64,000 bases of DNA from Ehretia macrophylla (lineage: Eukaryota; Streptophyta; Magnoliopsida; Boraginales; Ehretiaceae): assembly GCA_037974665.1 (NCBI GenBank), contig CM075771.1, positions 16,031,425 through 16,095,424 of the forward strand. The letters run 5' to 3'. The position numbers were made by a program, and so were the translations under genes. The notes under the pieces were generated by a model, which worked only from the letters and a program-made list of their open reading frames with translations, ran no database searches and had not been told where the DNA came from. Positions 1-12,141 of this stretch are shown in pieces; position 1 is the first letter of the stretch; each line of letters starts with the position of its first letter.

Positions 1-540
1 CGTTAAGCCTTCCCAAGATGCTTTATCCGACATATTTCTATTATCGAGTACCACGGTATCTTGGGCAAGACAACTTCACTTCGTGTAGAGGCTGTGCCCG
101 TAAACCAAGGGCGTGGGGCCAGGGACCAAGTCTCCATGGCTTCTGTGCCCATAACTTTTGATCCGTAAGGAGTTATGCGGCGCACAACATACCGTCTAAA
201 AGCTCTCACAGAGCTCTACGACGGAGGCAGCAAGCCTACTAGGCTGTGCCTATTTTCAGAGCCCAAAATCTATCATTTTCATCAGTTTTGGTCCACTTTT
301 CTTCTTATTGTGCTGTTTCTTCATCCCGGATAGTTCGTAGCGAGCCGCGAAAACGAGGACAACCTAACTCGCAGGATATTAGAGGGCACTACAATGCATC
401 AATATTGCGTCTTGCGAGGATGCTATGTTGTTGAAGCTGATAGGTCGTCGATAAACCCATTGTGGCTTTCGAATTGGCAGTCTCTCTAGGCTGGAATTGT
501 GAACCATCAACAAATAAGGGTTTTGCACCCTCAACATGAG
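1..540 (+). other. Partial 5S spacer at the window's left edge
   Basis: The window opens about 25 nt downstream of where the previous 5S gene should end, at the CGTTAAGCC segment just after the T-rich zone. The rest is an ordinary spacer running to the gene at 541. The base before that gene is G rather than the usual C, within an otherwise normal 5' flank. Confidence 0.9.
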
Positions 541-659
541 GGGTGCGATCATTCCTGTACTAATGCACCGGATCCCATCAGAACTCCGAAGTTAAGCGTG
601 CTTGGGTGAGAGTAATAGGGGGATAAGTGACCCCCTGGGAGGTCCTCGTGTTGCACCCC
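541..659 (+). rRNA. 5S rRNA: 5S rRNA gene copy 1
   Basis: Full length. About 9 differences: A16T, C18T, C67T, G75A, C78G, T79G, G85A, G86A, A101G. IE (67) and box C (85-86) are hit, so this is probably a weak or dead Pol III template. Confidence 0.94.
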
Positions 660-1223
660 CCTTTTCCTTTAGATTTTTTGCCCCGTTAAGCCTTCCCAAG
701 ATGCTTTATCCGTCATACTTCTATTATTGTGTCCCATGGCATCTTGAGCAAGACAACTTTGCCTCGCGTAGAGGCTGGGCCCGCCAACCGAGGGCGTGGG
801 GCCAGTGACCAAGTCTTAGTTGCTCCAGTGGCCATAACTTTTGATTCGTAAGCAGTTATGCGACGCAAAGCATACCGTTGGAAAGCTCTCTGCGAGCTCT
901 ACAACAGGGGCAGCAAGCCTGCTCGGCTGTGCCTATTTTTGAAGCCTAAAATCGATTGTTTTCATTAGTTTTGGGCCACTTTTCTTCTTTTTGCGATGTT
1001 TCTTCGTCCCGGATCGTTCGTATTGAGCGGCGAAAAGGACGAAAACCTTACTCGCAGGACATTATAAGGCACTACAACGCGTCGATAATGCGTCTTACGA
1101 CGATGCTACGTTGTTAAAGCAGATGGGTCGTCGATAAACATATTGGGTCTTCCGAATGGGCCATCTCTCTAGGCTGGGACTGTGAACCGTCAGCACATAA
1201 GCGTTTTGCGCCCTCAATATGAT

Positions 1224-1342
1224 AGATGCATTCATTCAAGCACTAATGCACCGGATCCCATCAGGACTCCGAAGTTAAGCGTGCTCGGGCGAGAGTAGTA
1301 TAGGGATGGGTGACCCCCTAGGAACTCGTCGTGTTGCACCCT
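1224..1342 (+). rRNA. 5S rRNA: 5S rRNA gene copy 2 (degenerate)
   Basis: Full length with about 13 differences, including four in the 5' strand of the terminal helix (G1A, G3A, G7A, A8T), T63C in box A, and G102C, C105G, C119T near the 3' end. The terminal helix pairing is damaged, so I read it as a pseudogene-like copy. Confidence 0.9.
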
Positions 1343-1906
1343 TTTTTTCGATTTTATTTTTTGCCCCGTTAAGCCTTGCCAAGCTGCTTTATCCGTCATA
1401 CTTCTATTATCAAGTCCCACGGCAACTTGGCCAAGCCAACTTCGCCTCGCGTAGAGGCTGGGCCCACAAACCGAGGGCGTGGGGCCAATGACCAAGTCTC
1501 CGTCGCTGCGGTGCCCATAACTTTTGATCCGGAAGGACTTATGCAGCACACAGGATACCGTTGGAAAGCTCTCTAAGAGATCTACGACGGGGGCAGCAAG
1601 CTTGTTCAGCCGTACCTATTTTTGGAGAAAAAAATCGATCGTTTTCATCTGTTTTGGGCCACTTTTCTTCTTTCTGCGCTGTTTCTTCATCACGGATCTT
1701 TCGTAGGGAGCCGCGAAAAGGATGACAACCTTACTCGTATGACATTAGAGGGCAGTACAATGCGTTGATAACACGTCTTGCGAGGATGCTACGTTGTTGA
1801 AGCAGATGGGTCATCGATAAACCCATTGGGCCTTTCGAATGGTCCGTCTCTCTGGGCTGGGACTGTGAACCGTCAACAGATAGGGGTTTTATGCCCTAAA
1901 CATGAT

Positions 1907-2025
1907 GGGTGCGATCATTCCATCACTAATGCAACAGATCCCATCAAAACTCAAAAGTTAAACGTGCTTGGGCGAGAGTAGTACTGCGATGGGTGACCCC
2001 TTGGGAAGTCCTCGTGTTGCACCCA
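1907..2025 (+). rRNA. 5S rRNA: 5S rRNA gene copy 3
   Basis: Full length, about 10 differences: G17T, C28A, G30A, G41A, C47A, G48A, G56A, G81C, C95T, C119A. Box A (56) and box C (81) are altered. G17T and C28A recur in copies 9 and 48. Confidence 0.93.
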
Positions 2026-2589
2026 CCTTTTCGTTTTGATTTTTTGCCCTGTTAAGCCTTCCCAAGATGCTTTCTCCGTCGCAATTCTATTATCGAGTCC
2101 CACGGCATCTTGGGCAAGACAATTTCGCTTCGCGTAGAGGCTGGGCCTGCAAATCGAGGGCATGGGGCCAGTGACCAATTCTCCGTCGCTCCGGTTCCCA
2201 AAAGTTTTGATCCGTCAGGAGTTATGTAGCACACAACATACCGTTGGAATGCACTCTGAGAGCTCTACGACGGGGGCAGCAAGCCTGCTCGAATGTGCCT
2301 ATTTTAGGAGCCCAAAATCGATCATTTTCTTCAGTTTTGGGTCACTTTTCTTCTTTTTACACTATTTCTTCATCCCGAATCGTTCGTACTGAGCTGCGAA
2401 AAGGCCGACAACCTAACTCGTAGGATATTAGAGGGCATTACAATGCATCGATATCGCGTCTTGCGAGGATGCTACGTTGTTAAAGTAGATCGGTCGTCGA
2501 TAAACCCATTGGGCATTTCGAATGGGCCGTCTCTCTGGGCTGGGACTGTGAACCGTCAGCGCATAAGGGTTTTGCGCCCTCAACATGAC

Positions 2590-2708
2590 GAGTGTGATCA
2601 TTCCAGCACTAATACACCGAATCCTATCACAACTCCGAAGTTAAGCATGGTTAGGCGAGAGTAGTACTAGCATGGGTGACCCTTTGGGAAGTCCTCGTGT
2701 TGCACGCC
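2590..2708 (+). rRNA. 5S rRNA: 5S rRNA gene copy 4 (degenerate)
   Basis: Full length, about 14 differences: G2A, C6T, G25A, G31A, C36T, G41C, G58A, C61G, G64A, G80A, G82C, C94T, C95T, C117G. Box A has three hits. The 5' flank CATAAGGGTTTTGCGCCC is intact. The following spacer carries a perfectly paired form of the inverted repeat (AAGATTC/GAATCTT). Confidence 0.91.
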
Positions 2709-3271
2709 CCTTTTCGTTTTGATTTTTGGCCCCGTTAAGCCTTGCCAAGATTCTGTATCCATCTTACTTCTATTATCGAGTCCCATGGAATCTTGGGCAA
2801 GACAACTTCCCCTCGCGTAGAGGCTGGGCCCGCAAGCCAACGGCGTAGTGCCAGTGACCAAGTCTCTGTCGCTCCGGTGCCTATAACTTTTGATCCGTAA
2901 AAAGTTATGCGGTGTACAGCATACCGTTGGAAAGCTCTTTGAGAGCTCTACGACATAGGCAGCAAGCTTGTTAGGAGGTGCCTATTTTCAGACCCAAAAT
3001 CAATCGTTTTCATCAATTTTGGGCCACTTTTCTTCTTTTTACTCTGTTTCTTAGTCCCGGATTGTTCGTAGTGAGCCACAAAAAGGATGAGAAGCTAACT
3101 TGCAGGATGTTACAGGGCACTACAATTCATCGATATCGCGTCTTACGAGGATGTTACGTTTTTGAAGTAGATGGGTCGTCGATAAACCTATTGGGCCTTT
3201 CGAATGGGCCGTCTCTCTAGGCTGGGACTGTGAACCGTCAAGACATAAGGGTTTTGCGCCCTCAACATGTC

Positions 3272-3390
3272 GGGTGCGATCATTCTACCACTAATGCACC
3301 GGATCCCATTAGAACTCCGAAGTTAAGCGTGCTTGGACGAAAGTAGTACTGGGATGGGTAACCCCCTAGGAAGTCCTTGTGTTGCACCCC
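3272..3390 (+). rRNA. 5S rRNA: 5S rRNA gene copy 5
   Basis: Full length, about 8 differences: C15T, G17C, C39T, G66A, G70A, G89A, G97A, C107T. IE (70) and box C (89) are changed; box A is intact. Confidence 0.94.
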
Positions 3391-3869
3391 TCTTTTTGTT
3401 TTGATTTTTTGCCCCGTTAAGCCTTCCCAAGATGCTTTATCTATCACATTTCTATTATTGAGTCCCACGGCATCTTGGGCAAGAAAACTTCGCTTCGCGT
3501 AGAGGCTGGGCCCGCAAACTGAGGGCGTGGGGCCAGTGACCAAGACTCTGTCACTCCGGTTCCTATAACTTTTGATCCATAAGGAGTTGTACAGCGCACA
3601 ACATACCATTGGAAATCTCTCAGAGAGCTCTACGACGGGGGCAACAAGCCTTCTAGGTTGTGCCAGTTTTCTGAGCCCAAAATCGATCGTTTTCATCAAT
3701 TTTAGGCCACTTTTCTACTTTTTGCGTTGTTTCTTTACCCCGAATCGTTCATAGTGAGCCGCGAAAAGGCTGACAACCTAACTCGTAGGACATTAGAGGG
3801 TACTTCAGCGCATCGATATCGCGTCTTGCGAGGATGATACGTTGTTGAAGCAGATGGGTCATCGATAAA

Positions 3870-3891
3870 CCCATTGGGCCCTTCGAATGGG
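3870..3891. repeat. CCCATT...AATGGG inverted repeat (example unit)
   Basis: CCCATT at 3870-3875 and AATGGG at 3886-3891 flank a 10-nt centre, about 65-85 bp upstream of the 5S start. It is kept in most units, though CCTATT and CCAATG variants break it. Confidence 0.6.
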
Positions 3892-3954
3892 CCATCTCTC
3901 TGGGCTGGGACTGTGAACCGTCAGCACATATGGGTTTTGCGCCCTCAACGGGAC

Positions 3955-4073
3955 GGGTGCGATCAATCCAGCACTAATGCACCGGAAACCATCAGAACTC
4001 CGAAGTTAAGCGTGCTTGGGCGAGAGTAGTACTGGGATGGGTGACCCCATGGGAAGTCCTCGTGTTGCACCCC
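3955..4073 (+). rRNA. 5S rRNA: 5S rRNA gene copy 6 (one of the best preserved)
   Basis: Only about 4 differences: T12A, T33A, C34A, C95A. Box A, IE and the core of box C are unchanged, so the internal promoter looks usable. The flank reads CATATGGGTTTT instead of CATAAGGGTTTT, and CATGAC just before the gene has become CGGGAC, which may weaken initiation. Confidence 0.96.
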
Positions 4074-4637
4074 CCTTTTCATTTTGATTTTTTGCCCTGT
4101 TCAGGCATGCCAAGATGCTTTATCGGTCACATTTTAATTATCGAGTCCCACGACATCTTTGGCAAGACAACTTTGATTCGCGTAGAGGCTGGGCCTGCAA
4201 ACCGAGGGCGTGGGGCCTGTGACCAGGTCTCCGTCGTTCCACTGCCAATTACTTTTGATTCGTAAGGAGTTTTGCTGTGCACAACATGCCGTTGGAAAGC
4301 TGTCCTAGAGCTCTACAACGGGGGCAGCAAGCCTACACGGCTGTGCCTATTTTCAGAGCCCAAAATCAAACGTTTTCATCAGTTTTGGGCCACTTTTCTT
4401 CTTTTTGCTCTGTTTCTTCGTCCGGGATCATTCGTCGTGAGCAGCGAAAAGGACGACAACCTAACTCGCAGGACATTAGAGGGCACTACAACGCATCAAT
4501 ATTACATCTTGCGAGGATGCTACGTTGTTGAAGCAGATATGTCATCGATAAACCTATTGGGCCTTTCGATTGGGCCGTCTTTCTAGGCTAGGACTCTGAA
4601 CCGTCAACACATAAGAGTTTTGCACCCACAACATGTC

Positions 4638-4756
4638 GGGTGCGATCATTCCAGCCCTAATGTACCGGATCCCATAAGAACTCTGAAGTTAAGCGTGCTT
4701 GAGCTGGTGTAGTACTGGGATGGGTGACCCACTGGGAAGTCCGCGTGTTGCACCCC
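4638..4756 (+). rRNA. 5S rRNA: 5S rRNA gene copy 7
   Basis: Full length, about 10 differences: A19C, C26T, C39A, C47T, G65A, G68T, A69G, A71T, C94A, T106G. Three changes fall in the IE, the densest IE damage in the array. Confidence 0.93.
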
Positions 4757-5320
4757 CTATTTCGTTTTTACTTTTTGCCCAGTTAAGCATTCCCAAGATG
4801 CTTTATCCGTCACATTTCTATTATCGAATCCCACGTCATCTTGGGCAAGGCAACTTCACTTCCCGTAGAGGCTGGGCCCGCAAACCGAGGGCGATGGGCC
4901 AGTGACCAAGTCTCCGTTGCTCCGGTGCCTAAAACTTTTGATCCGTAAGGAGTTTTGCAATGCACAACATACCGTTGGAAAGTTCTCAGAGAGCTCTACG
5001 ACGGAGACAGCAAGCTTGCTATGCTGTGCCTATTTTCAGAGCCTAAAATCGATCATTTTCATCAATTTCGGGATATTTTTCTTCTTTTTGCGCTGTTTCT
5101 TCATCCCAGATCGTTTGTAGTGAACCGCGAAAAGGACGACAACCTAACTCGCAGGACATTAAAGGGCACTGCAATGCATTGATATCACGTCTTGCGAGGA
5201 TGCTATGTTGTTGAAGCAGATAGATCTTCAATCAACACATTGGGCCTTTCAAATGGGTCGTCTCTCTGGGATGGCACTATGAACCGTCAACACATAAGGG
5301 TTTTGCGCTCTCAACATGAC

Positions 5321-5439
5321 GGGTGCTATCATTCCAGCACTAATGCACCGGATCCCATCAGAACTCCGAAGTAAAGCATGTTTTGGCGAGAGTAGTATAG
5401 GGATAGATGACCCCCATGGAAGTCCTCGTGTTGCACCCC
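5321..5439 (+). rRNA. 5S rRNA: 5S rRNA gene copy 8
   Basis: Full length, about 11 differences: G7T, T53A, G58A, C61T, G64T, C78T, T79A, G85A, G87A, T96A, G97T. Box A has four hits and box C two. Confidence 0.92.
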
Positions 5440-5663
5440 TATTTTCCTTTTGATTATTTGCCCCGTTAAGCCTTGCCAAGATGCTTTATCCATCACACTT
5501 CTATTATCGAGTTCCACGGCATCTTTGGCAAGAAAACTTTGCCTCGCGTAGAGGTTGGGCCCGCAAACCGAGGGCATTAGGCAAGTGACCAAGTCTCCGT
5601 CACTCCGGTTGCCATAACTTTCGATCCGTAAGGAGTTATGCGGCGCGAAGCATACCGTTGGAA

Positions 5664-5678
5664 AGCTCTCCGAGAGCT
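5664..5678. repeat. Short palindrome AGCTCTC-C-GAGAGCT (example unit)
   Basis: Perfect 7-bp arms around one central base. It lies about mid-spacer in most units with scattered point changes. The AGCTCT direct repeats inside it explain the 11-bp deletion seen before copy 72. Confidence 0.75.
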
Positions 5679-6003
5679 CTACGATGGGGGCAATAAGCAT
5701 GCTCGGTTGTGCCTGTTTTTGGAGCCCAAAATCAATCATTTTCTTCAGTATTGTGCCACTTTTCTTCTTTTTACGCTATTTCTTTGTCCCAGATCGTTCG
5801 GAGTAAGCCGCGAAAAGGACGACAACCTAACTCGCAGGACATTAGAGGGGACTACAACGCATCGATATCACGTCTTGCTAGGATGCTACATTGTTGAAGC
5901 AGATGGGTCATCGATAAACCCATTGGGCTTTTCGAATGGGCCATCTCTCTGGGTTGGGACTGTGAACCATCAACATATAAGGGTTTTGCGCCCTCAACAT
6001 GAC

Positions 6004-6122
6004 AGGTGCGATCATTCCATTACTAATGTAACGGATCCCATCAGAACTCCAAAGTTAAGTGTGCTTGGTCGAGAGTAGTACTGGGATGGGTGACCCTCTA
6101 AGAAGTCCTCGTGTTGTACCCC
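6004..6122 (+). rRNA. 5S rRNA: 5S rRNA gene copy 9
   Basis: Full length, about 12 differences: G1A, G17T, C18T, C26T, C28A, G48A, C57T, G66T, C94T, G97A, G98A, C114T. Shares G17T, C28A, G48A and a change at 66 with copy 48. The upstream element reads ATATAAGGG, the closest to a true TATA box. Confidence 0.92.
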
Positions 6123-6685
6123 CCTTTTCGTTTTGATTTTTTGCCCCGTTAAGCCTTCCTAAAATGCTTTATACATCACATTTCTATTATCGAGTCCCAC
6201 TGAATCTTAGGCAAGGCAACTTCGCTTCGCGTATAGGCTAGGCCCTCAAATCGAGAGCATGGGGCCAGTGACCAAGTCTCTGTCACTCCGATGCCCATAA
6301 CTTTTGATCTGTAAGGAGTTATGCGGTGCACAACATACCTTTTGAAAGCTCTCCGAGAGCTCTATGAGGAAGGCAGCAAGCCGACTCAGCTTTGATTGTT
6401 TTTGGACCCAAAATAGATCATTTTCATCAGTTTTGGGACATTTTTCTTCTTTTTACGTTGTTTCCTCATCCCATATCGTTCGTAGTGAACCGCAAAAAGG
6501 ACGACAAGCTAACTCGTAGGACATTAGAGGGCATTACAACGCGTCGATATCGCGTCTTGTGAGGATGCTACGTTGATGAAGCAGATGGGACATCGATAAG
6601 CCCATTAGGCCTTTTGAATGGGCCATCCCTCTAGGCTGGGACTATGAAACGTCGACACATAAGAGATTTACGCCCTAAACAAGAC

Positions 6686-6804
6686 GGGTGCGATCATTCC
6701 AACACTAATACACCGGATCCCATCAGAACTCCGAAGTTAAGCGTGCTTGGACGAGAGAAGTATTGGGATGGGTGACCCCCTAGGAAGTCCCCGTGTTGCA
6801 CACC
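6686..6804 (+). rRNA. 5S rRNA: 5S rRNA gene copy 10
   Basis: Full length, about 8 differences: G17A, G25A, G66A, T73A, C78T, G97A, T106C, C117A. All three promoter boxes are unchanged. The 5' flank is altered (CATAAGAGATTTACGCCC). Confidence 0.94.
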
Positions 6805-7368
6805 CCTTTTCATTTTGATTTTTTGCCCCGTTAAGCCTTGCCAAGATGCTTTATTCGTCATACTTCTATTATTGACTCTCACGGAATCTTGGGCAAGACA
6901 ACTTCACCTGGCGTAGAGGCTGCGCCCGCAAACCGAGGGCGTGGGCCTAAAGACCAAGTATTCGTCGCTCCGGTGCCCATTACTTTTGATCTGTAAGGAG
7001 TTATGCGGCGCACAACATACTGTAGAAAAGCTCTTTGAGAGCTCTACAATGGGGGTAGCCAGGTTGCTAGGCTGTGCCTGTTTTCGCAGCCCAAAATTGA
7101 TCATTTTCATCAGTTTTGGGCCACTTTTCTTCTTTTTGCACTGTTTCTTCGTCCCGGATCGTGCGTAATGAGCCGCGAAAAGGATGACAACCTAACTCGG
7201 AAAACATAAGAGGGAACTACAACGCATCAATATCGCATCTTGCGAGGATGCTACGTTGTTGAAGTAGATGGGTCATCGATAAACCTATTGGGCCTTTCGA
7301 ATGGGCTGTCTCTCTGGGCTGGGACTGTTAATCATCAACACATAAGGATTTTTCGACCTTAACATGAC

Positions 7369-7487
7369 GGGTGCGATCTTTCCAGCACTAATGCACTGGA
7401 TCCCATCAAAACACCAATGTTAAGCGTGCTTTGGTGAGAGTTGTATTGGGAAAAGTGACCTCTTGGGAAGTCCTCGTCTTGTACTTC
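7369..7487 (+). rRNA. 5S rRNA: 5S rRNA gene copy 11 (most degenerate full-length copy)
   Basis: Full length but about 19 differences, the most in the window, including A50T, G64T, C67T, T84A, G85A, G86A and a ruined 3' end (G110C, C114T, C117T, C118T). IE and box C are both broken. Almost certainly a pseudogene kept in register by its neighbours. Confidence 0.87.
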
Positions 7488-8051
7488 CCCTTTTCCTTTT
7501 GATTTTTTGCCCGTTAAGCCTTGCCCAGATGCTTTATCCGTCATACTTCTATTATCAAGTCCCACAGCATCTTGGGCAAGACAACTTTGCCTCGCGTAGA
7601 GGTTGGGACCACAAACCGAGGGCGTGGGGCTAGTGACCAAGTATTCGTCGCTCCGGTGCCTATAACTTTTGATCCGTGTGGAGTTATGCGACGCACAGTA
7701 TACCGTTGGAAAGCTCTCCTAGAGCTCTATGACGGGGGTAGCAAGCCTGCTCGGCTGCACTTATTTTCGGAGCCCAAAATCGAATGTTTTCATCAATTTT
7801 GGGACACTTTTCTTCTTTTTGCACTGATTCTTCGTCCCAGATCATTCGTAGTGAGCCACGAAAAGGATGACAACCTTACTCGCAGGACATTAGAAGGCAC
7901 TACAACTCGTCGTTAATGCGTCTTACGAGGATGCTATGTTGGTGAAGCAGATGGGTCGTCGATAAACCCATTGGGCCTTTCGAATGGGCTGTCTCTCTGG
8001 GCTGGGACTGTGAATCGTCAACACATAAGGGTTTTTCGACCTTAACATGAC

Positions 8052-8170
8052 AGGTGTGATCATTCCAGCACTAATGCACCAGATCCCATCAAAACTCCGA
8101 AGTTAAGTGTGCTTGGGCGAGAGTAGTACTGGGACAAGTGACCTCTTGGGAAGTCCCTGTGTTGCACCCC
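8052..8170 (+). rRNA. 5S rRNA: 5S rRNA gene copy 12
   Basis: Full length, about 12 differences: G1A, C6T, G30A, G41A, C57T, T84C, G85A, G86A, C93T, C95T, T106C, C107T. Box C carries the ACAAG lesion next to that of copy 11. Both flanks read TTTTTCGACCTTAAC, so copies 11 and 12 are close relatives. Confidence 0.92.
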
Positions 8171-8735
8171 TCTTTTCATTTTGAATTTTTTGCCCCGTTA
8201 AGCCTTGCCAAGATGCTTTATCCGTCATACTTCTATTATCGAGTCCCACGGAATCTTGGGCATGACAACATTTCCTCAAGTAGAGGCTGGGCCAGCAAAC
8301 CGAGGGCGTGGGGCTAGTGACCAAGTATTCGTCGCTCTGGTGCCCATAACTTTTGATCCGTAAGGAGTTATGCAGCGCACAGCACACCGTTGGAAAGCTC
8401 TCCAGAAGCTCCGCGACGGGGGTAGCAAGGTTGCTAGGCTGTGCCTGTTTCCGAAGCCCAAAATTGATCATTTTCATCAGTTTTGGGCCACTTTTCTTCT
8501 TTTTGCACTATTTCTTCGTCCTGGATCGTTCGTAGTGAGGCGCGAAAAGGATGACAACCTTACTCACAGGACATTAGAGGGGACTACAACACATCGATAT
8601 CGCATCTTGCGAGGATGCTACACTGTTGAAGCAGATAGATCGTCGATAAACCCATTGGGACTTTTGAATGGGCTGTCTCTCTGGGCTGGGACTGTGAACC
8701 GTCAACACATAAGGGTTTTGCGCCCTCAACATGAT

Positions 8736-8854
8736 GGGGGCGATCATTCGAACACTAAAGCACAGGATCCCATCAGAATTCTGACGTTAAGCGTGCTTGG
8801 GCGAGAGTAGTACTAGGATGGGTGACATCTTGGGAAGTCCTCGTGTTACACCCC
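8736..8854 (+). rRNA. 5S rRNA: 5S rRNA gene copy 13
   Basis: Full length, about 13 differences: T4G, C15G, G17A, T24A, C29A, C44T, C47T, A50C, G80A, C92A, C93T, C95T, G113A. Position 80 has the usual plant base A. Box A core is intact apart from its first base. Confidence 0.91.
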
Positions 8855-9413
8855 CTTTTCCTTTTGATTTTTTGCCCGTTAAGCCTGGCCCAGATTCTTT
8901 ATCCATCATACTTCTATTATCGAGTCCCACGGCATCTTGGGCAAGACAACTTCGCCTCGTGTAGAGGCTGGGCCCGTAAATCGAGGGCGTGGGGCTAGTG
9001 AACAAGTATTCGTCGCTCCGGTGCCTATTACTTTTGATCCGTAAGGAGTTATGTGACACAACATACCGTTGCAAAGCTCTCCGAGAGCTCTACAACGGGG
9101 GCAGTAAGCCTGCTCAACTGTGCCTATTTTCGGAGCCCAAAATCGATCATTTTCATCAATTTTAGGCCACTTTTCTTATTTTTTCGCTGTTTCTTCGTCT
9201 CAGATCGTTCATAGTGAGCCGCGAAAAGGAAGACAACCTAACTCGTAGGAAATTAGAGGGCACTACAATGCATCGATATCGTGTCTTCCGAGGATGCTAC
9301 GTTGTTGAAGCAGACAGGTCATCAATAACCCATTGGGCCTTTTCAATGGGCCGTCTATCTGGGCTGGGACTGTGAACCATCAACACATAAGGGTTTTGCG
9401 CCCTCAACAAGTT

Positions 9414-9532
9414 GTGTGAGATCATTCCAACACTAATGTACCGGATCCCATCAGAACTTCGAAGTTAAGCGCCCTTGGGCGAGAGTAGTACTGGGATGGG
9501 TGGTCGCCTGGGAAGTCCTCGTGTTGCACCCC
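9414..9532 (+). rRNA. 5S rRNA: 5S rRNA gene copy 14
   Basis: Full length, about 10 differences: G2T, C6A, G17A, C26T, C46T, T59C, G60C, A90G, C91T, C93G. The CATGAC just before the gene has become CAAGTT. Box A is hit at 59-60. Confidence 0.92.
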
Positions 9533-10096
9533 TCTTTTCGTTTTGTTTTTTTGCCCCATTTTGGCTTGCCAAGATGCTTTATCCGTCATATTTCTATTAT
9601 TGAGTCTCACGGTATCTTGGCCAAGACAACTTTGCTTCGCATAGAGGTTGGGCCCGCAAACCTAGGGTGTGAGGCCTGTGACCAGATCTCTGTCGCTCCG
9701 GTGCCTATAACTCTTGATCTGTAAAGAGTTATGCAGTGCACAACATACTGTTGAAAAGCTTTCTGAGAGCTCTACGACGGGAGCAGGAAGCCTGCTCGGT
9801 TGAACCTATTTTTGGAGCACAAAATCGATCGTTTTCAACAATTTTGGGCCACTTTTCTTCTTTTTGCGTTGTTTCTTCATCCCAGATCATTTGTAATGAG
9901 CCCCGAAAAGGAAGACAACCTAACTCGCAGGATATTAGAGGGTACTACAACGCATCAATATCGCGTCTTGCGAGGATGCTACGTTGTTGAAGCAAATGGG
10001 TCGTCGATAAACCCATTAGGCCTTTCAAATGGGCCATCTCTCTGGGCTGGGAGTGTGAACCGTCAACGAATAAGGATTTTGCTCCCTCAACAAGTC

Positions 10097-10215
10097 GGGT
10101 GCGATCATTCCAGCTCTAATGCACTGGATCCCATCAGAACTTCGAAGTTAAGCGTGCTTGGACGAGAGTAGTACTGGGATGGGTGACCCCCTAGGAAGCC
10201 CTCGTGTTGCACCCC
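10097..10215 (+). rRNA. 5S rRNA: 5S rRNA gene copy 15
   Basis: Full length, about 6 differences: A19T, C29T, C46T, G66A, G97A, T103C. Box A, IE and box C are intact. Forms a nearly identical pair with copy 16 (shared A19T, C29T, C46T, G97A, T103C). Confidence 0.95.
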
Positions 10216-10779
10216 CCTTTTAGTTTTGAGTTTTTGCGCCGATAAGCTTTCCCAAGATGTTTTATCCATCACTTTTCTATTATCAAGTCCCACAGCATAT
10301 TGGGCAAGACAACTTTACTTGACATAGAGGTTGGGCCCGCAAACCGAGGGCGTGGGGCCGACGACTAGGTCTCTATCGCTCTAGTGCCCATAACTTTTGA
10401 TCCGTAAGGAGTTATACGGTGCACAACATATCGTTGAAAAGCTCTCTGAGAGCTCTACGACGGGGGCAGCAAGCCTGCACGATTGTACCTATTTTTGGAG
10501 CACAAAATCGATCGTTTTCAACAATTTTTGGCCACTTTTCTTCTTTTTGCGTTGTTTCTTCATCCCAGATCGTTCGTAGTGAGCCCCGAAAAGGACGACA
10601 ACCTAACTCGCAGGATATTAGAGGGCACTACAACGCATCAATATCACGTCTTGCGAGGATGCTACGTTGTTGAAGCAAATGGGTCGTCGATAAACCCATT
10701 AGGCCTTTCGAATGGGCCATCTCTCTGGGCTGGGAGTGTGAACCATCAACGCATAAGGATTTTACGCCCTCAACAAGTC

Positions 10780-10898
10780 AGGTGCGATCATTCCAGCTCT
10801 AATGCACTGGATCCCATCAGAACTTCGAAGTTAAGCGTGCTTGGGCGAGAGTAGTACTGGGATGGGTGACCCCATAGGAAGCCCTCGTGTTGCACCCC
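10780..10898 (+). rRNA. 5S rRNA: 5S rRNA gene copy 16
   Basis: Full length, about 7 differences: G1A, A19T, C29T, C46T, C95A, G97A, T103C. All promoter boxes intact. Product of the recent one-unit duplication with copy 15. Confidence 0.95.
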
Positions 10899-11458
10899 CC
10901 TTTTAGTTTTGATTTTTTGCCCCGTTAAGCCTTACCAAGATGCTTTATCTATCACATTTCTATTATCGAGTCCCACGGCATCTTGGGCAAGACAACTTTG
11001 CTTCGCGTAGAGGCTGGGCCTACAAACCAAGTGCGTGGGGCCTGTGACCAGGTCTCCGTGGCTCGGGTGCCCATAACTTTTGATCCGTAAGGAGTTATGC
11101 GTCGCACAACATACCGTTGGAAAACTCTCAGAGAGCTCTACGACGTGGGCCAAGCCTACTCAGCTGCGCCTATTTTCAGTGCCCAAAATCAAACATTTTC
11201 ATCAGTTTTGGGCAAATTTTCTTCTTTTTGCGCTGTTTTTCATCCTGGATCATTCTTAGTGAGCCACGAAATGGACGACAACCTAACTTGTAGGACATTA
11301 GAGGGCACTACAATGCATCGATATTGCTTCTTGCGAGGATGCTACGTTGTTGAACCATATGGGTCATCGATAAACCCATTGGGCCTTTCGAATAGGCCAT
11401 CTCTCTGGGCTGGGACTGTGACCGTCAACACATAAGGGTTTGGCACCCTCAACATTAT

Positions 11459-11577
11459 GGGTGTGATCATTCCAGCACTAATGCACCGGATCCAATCAGA
11501 ACTCCGAAGTTTAGCGTGCTTGGGATAGAGTAGTACTGGGATGGGTGACCCCCTGGGAAGTCCTCGTGTTCCACCCC
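11459..11577 (+). rRNA. 5S rRNA: 5S rRNA gene copy 17
   Basis: Full length, about 6 differences: C6T, C36A, A54T, C67A, G68T, G113C. Box A and IE are hit. The IE change at 67 (C to A) is shared with copies 18 and 19. Confidence 0.94.
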
Positions 11578-12141
11578 CCTTTTCATTTTGATTTTTTGCC
11601 CCGTTAAGCCTTCCCAAGATGCTTTATCCATCACATTTCTATTATCGAGTCCCACGGCATCTTGGGCAAGACAACTTTGCTCCACATAGAGACTGGGCCA
11701 GCAAACCGAGGGCGTGGGGCTAGTGACCTAGTCTCCATCGCTCTGGTGCCTATAACTTTTGATCCGTAAGGAGTTATGTGGCACACAGCATACCATTGTA
11801 AAGCTCTCAGAGAGCTCTGCGATATGAGCAGCAAGCCTGCTAGGCTGTACCTAATTTCAGAGAACAAAATCGATAATTTTCATCAGTTTTGGGCCAATTT
11901 TCTTCTTTTCGCGCTGTTTCTTCATCCCGGATCGTTCGTAGTGAGCTACGAAAAGGATGACAACCTAACTCGAAGGACATTAGAGGGCACTCCAACACAT
12001 CGATATCACATCTTGCAAGGATGCTACGTTGTTGAAGCAGATGGGTCGTCAATAAACCCATTGGGCCTTTCGAATAGGCCGTCTCTCTGGGCTGGGACTA
12101 TGAACCGTCAACACATAAGGGTTTTGTCCCCTCAACATTAC

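Larger units (their letters stand above)
9690..10930 (+). repeat. Recent one-unit tandem duplication (copies 15 and 16)
   Basis: From about 9736 the two neighbouring units share otherwise rare variants at an exact 683-bp offset: GAGCACAAAATCG, TTTTCAACAATTTT, CCCCGAAAAGGA, GAAGCAAATGGG, GGGAGTGTGAACC, CAACAAGTC, and five shared changes in the gene. Similarity fades near 9.7 kb and 10.9 kb. Confidence 0.8.
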